In this document: positions 5,716-7,455 of the stretch, piece after piece
Layout: every line of letters begins with the position of its first letter
Numbering within the stretch: the stretch's first letter is position 1
Assembly (NCBI GenBank): GCA_905215275.1
Contig: CAJMPE010000098.1
Span: 1-7,455, forward strand
DNA length: 7,455 bases
Reading direction: 5' to 3'
Source: an uncultured bacterium
GTDB taxonomy: Bacteria > Actinomycetota > Coriobacteriia > Coriobacteriales > Coriobacteriaceae
Position numbers and translations under genes: made by a program
Notes under the pieces: model-generated
The model's database searches: none
What the model was told of the DNA's origin: nothing
The model's input: only the letters and a program-made list of their open reading frames with translations

Positions 5716-7296
5716 TTATTGTGCGATCTTGACGAGCTTGGGGTTCTCGGCCGAGGTGTCGAGCGCCCAAAGCGTAGAAGACTTGCCACTATTATCTGCC
5801 ACAAAGAGCGTCGTGCCGTTGAGCCACAACGCCGAGGTTGAAGGATCGAGGTCGAGCCCGGCCTTGTCGGCAACCTTGTCGTAGTCACTCGAAAGGCCCG
5901 AGCTCGCATCGATCCAACCGAGCTCGCCTCCCGAAAGCACGAGCGCGCAACCGTGGCTATTGGCCCACAGGCGGCCCGCATCGGCATAAGCGTCAAACGA
6001 GCTAAACGTACCGCCCTGGGTGCAGCGCGAAAGCGTGGTGTGCCCATCGGTGCCCGTCAGCACGGCATAGAGCGTGCCCTCGCCAAAGAAGGCATTCTTG
6101 AGCTGCTCGGAGCCTGCGACATATGAGCCAAAGGGGCCATGCGTCTCTTGCGGATGCTCGGCTTCCGCCTCGGCATCTTCCTGCTCAAGCGCAATCTCGC
6201 CGGCAGAGGAAACATCGCCGAGCGTCGCCTCGCACACGGTCCAACCCGTGTCGGTGGCAACAACCAAATCGCAGTGCGAGTTGTCGCCAAACAGCCAGGC
6301 ATTCGAAGCGGGCTGCGCGGCCACCAGGTGCGCAGTGTCGTCGTCGAGACGCCACACGCATGCTTTACCATCCTTGAGCGTCATGGCGGCAGCAGTGCCG
6401 TCACGCACGACCAAGCCGACGACATCGCCCTCGAGCGTAGCCACGGTCTTAGCCTTAACCTTGGACTTGTCCTTGCCGCCCGCCTGCTTGGCGCACTCGG
6501 CAACGTCCTCAATCTTCATGACGCTGGCACCATCCGCATAATACAGATCGCCGTCGCAAACGTTCAGGTGCTTCGCAGTGGTCTTGGTAAGCACGGTCGC
6601 ATCCACGGCTTTGGCGCCCGAAGCCTTGCGCGCCAGGATATGCGAGCCATCCGCCCAATACAGATACGAGCCGTCGCACACCATCGCGTCGCCGCCCAGG
6701 CCCGCCTTGGCTTGCGCCTTAATCTTGCGGTCGCCGCCCATAAGGTCGAGCTTGCTCTCGGACTTCTTCTTTTGGGCCGAGACCTGCTGCGCCTCGCGCT
6801 TAAGATCCTGATCGCCCTTCCAAGCCACGCCAACGCCCACGATCACCGCAACAACCAGCACGGCAGCCACGGCAATCGCGATCTTTTTCGCCAGCGGCTT
6901 GCAGACCGCGGCGCGCGCGTTATCCAGATGAGGCGTCATGCGCGGGACCGCAGCGCCCTTACCAGCAGAGGCATTGGGGTTGACTCCCGCATCGCCATCC
7001 AGGTTATCAAGCGAGAACAGCGCGTCCTCCCCCGTCGGAGCCTGTGCGGCAGGGCTTGCGGCCGGCGCGGAAGTCTTCGCAAACCGACGGCCAGGCTTCT
7101 TCGCGGCCGGCTCGGCGACCGGCTCAGCAGTAGGCGTGGCAACATCGGCAGCCCCGCCAGCGCCGGCAGCGTGCGACCCAACATCCACCGCAGTATCCTC
7201 GCCCGCACTCAGCGGCGCCCCGCAAAACGGGCAGCAACGCATTCCCTCATCGACCGGCTGTCCGCAAAACGGGCACAGTGCCTGTTTGGAACTCAT
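5716..7296 (-). CDS. Zinc-ribbon single-pass membrane protein with exported beta-propeller-like repeats
   Basis: 526 residues, ATG at 7296-7294 with AGGAAAGGA seven bases upstream; stop TAA at 5716. Cys8, Cys11, Cys22 and Cys25 (LCPFCG, CCPFCG) keep the C-X2-C-X10-C-X2-C spacing seen in the neighbours. Residues 30-130 are an Ala/Pro/Thr-rich linker with an acidic patch (GEDALFSLDNLDGD, 89-102). KK precedes a membrane helix at about 139-158, leaving some 365 residues outside. These contain repeated short strands: VCDGSYLYWADG (206-217), VCDGDLYYADG (246-256), and later GTLYAVLTG, GGELGWIDASSG and TTLFVADNSG. The pattern recalls the LYYAD-type repeats (DUF5050-like) of beta-propellers. Eight external Cys residues could form disulfides. 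No catalytic motif is evident; ligand or peptidoglycan sensing would be a guess. It is followed closely by the FHA gene. Confidence 0.9.
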   Translation of the reverse strand: MSSKQALCPFCGQPVDEGMRCCPFCGAPLSAGEDTAVDVGSHAAGAGGAADVATPTAEPVAEPAAKKPGRRFAKTSAPAASPAAQAPTGEDALFSLDNLDGDAGVNPNASAGKGAAVPRMTPHLDNARAAVCKPLAKKIAIAVAAVLVVAVIVGVGVAWKGDQDLKREAQQVSAQKKKSESKLDLMGGDRKIKAQAKAGLGGDAMVCDGSYLYWADGSHILARKASGAKAVDATVLTKTTAKHLNVCDGDLYYADGASVMKIEDVAECAKQAGGKDKSKVKAKTVATLEGDVVGLVVRDGTAAAMTLKDGKACVWRLDDDTAHLVAAQPASNAWLFGDNSHCDLVVATDTGWTVCEATLGDVSSAGEIALEQEDAEAEAEHPQETHGPFGSYVAGSEQLKNAFFGEGTLYAVLTGTDGHTTLSRCTQGGTFSSFDAYADAGRLWANSHGCALVLSGGELGWIDASSGLSSDYDKVADKAGLDLDPSTSALWLNGTTLFVADNSGKSSTLWALDTSAENPKLVKIAQ

Positions 7297-7315
7297 CGAT
7301 CAATCCTTTCCTAAC

Positions 7316-7352
7316 AAAAATGGCGCCCCGCCCAGCAGTGGGGCAAGGCGCC
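7316..7352 (-). terminator. Rho-independent terminator between the surface-protein gene and the propeller-like gene
   Basis: On the minus strand GGCGCC (7352-7347) pairs with GGCGCC (7327-7322), with an inner CCCA/TGGG stem around a GCAG loop, then A and TTTTT (7320-7316). It lies 37 nt past the stop at 7390. The run of T ends only 19 nt before the next start codon, almost touching its ribosome binding site. Confidence 0.8.
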
Positions 7353-7389
7353 GTAAAGCTCACAGATGCACAAGCGTCTTGCGAAGAGC

Positions 7390-7455
7390 TTACTTCTCCT
7401 CGTTCTCCTTGCGCTTCTTGGCGACGACCATGTAGATACCGCCAGCGACGACAAC
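7390..7455 (-). CDS. C-terminal tail of a membrane-anchored, probably LPXTG-type surface protein (5' part outside window)
   Basis: The last 21 codons and a TAA (7392-7390) are visible. They read as hydrophobic VVVAGGIYMVV followed by AKKRKENEEK. A hydrophobic segment ending in a short Lys/Arg-rich cytoplasmic tail at the extreme C-terminus is the pattern of sortase substrates. The LPXTG motif itself would lie about 10-20 residues upstream, outside the window, so an ordinary tail-anchored or last-helix membrane protein cannot be excluded. The frame is supported by the terminator 37 nt beyond the stop and by the same strand as the following genes. Confidence 0.7.
   Translation of the reverse strand, partial: VVVAGGIYMVVAKKRKENEEK

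Noticed and set aside
6139..7314. Long plus-strand open frame (391 codons) opposite the propeller-like gene
   Set aside because: It is antisense to a gene with zinc-ribbon, membrane and repeat features and a good RBS. Its translation is Arg/Leu/Ala-rich with no domain, typical of a shadow frame in GC-rich DNA.
1..7455. Insertion sequence, transposase, integrase, tRNA or rRNA
   Set aside because: No matching coding motifs, terminal inverted repeats or tRNA cloverleaf were seen on either strand.

Overview
The window is GC-rich (about 60% by eye), with strongly C/G-ending codons, GGAG/AAAGGA-type ribosome binding sites and a probable sortase-anchored surface protein tail. A Gram-positive, high-GC host fits, and repeated N-terminal zinc ribbons of the MFCPHCG type followed by Ala/Pro/Gln linkers suggest a Coriobacteriia gut bacterium such as Collinsella. 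That assignment is an inference from style; no marker gene is present.

Layout. Positions 2-2233 (+) hold the 3' part of a large single-pass membrane protein whose start lies left of the window. It has a cytoplasmic acidic/Pro-rich tail with four identical DPGETVVTLDA motifs, one membrane helix, an Ig-like domain, a Ser/Asp linker, a second folded domain with a DFNGDGLEE loop, and a Ser/Asp/Tyr tail. A bidirectional terminator (2261-2302) separates it from genes on the minus strand. In transcription order on the minus strand these are: the last 21 codons of a probable cell-wall-anchored protein (7455-7390), a terminator, a zinc-ribbon/membrane/beta-propeller-like protein (7296-5716), a zinc-ribbon FHA protein (5688-4786), a zinc-ribbon four-helix membrane protein (4604-3702) and a zinc-ribbon single-pass protein with two exported domains (3527-2313). 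No stretch over 300 bases lacks a gene.

How they may work together. Four consecutive genes start with the same C-X2-C-X10-C-X2-C ribbon followed by a low-complexity linker, but continue into unrelated modules: three membrane-anchored and one soluble with an FHA (phosphothreonine-binding) domain. The convergent first gene places conserved Thr-containing motifs in the cytoplasm. A plausible but unproven reading is an envelope-associated set of proteins joined inside the cell by zinc ribbons and by FHA-phosphothreonine contacts. The palindrome GTTGCGCAAC recurs upstream of the 3527 and 4604 starts, each time just beyond the terminator hairpin of the preceding gene, suggesting common control of two transcription units. 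I recognise no named gene, so all symbols are left empty.
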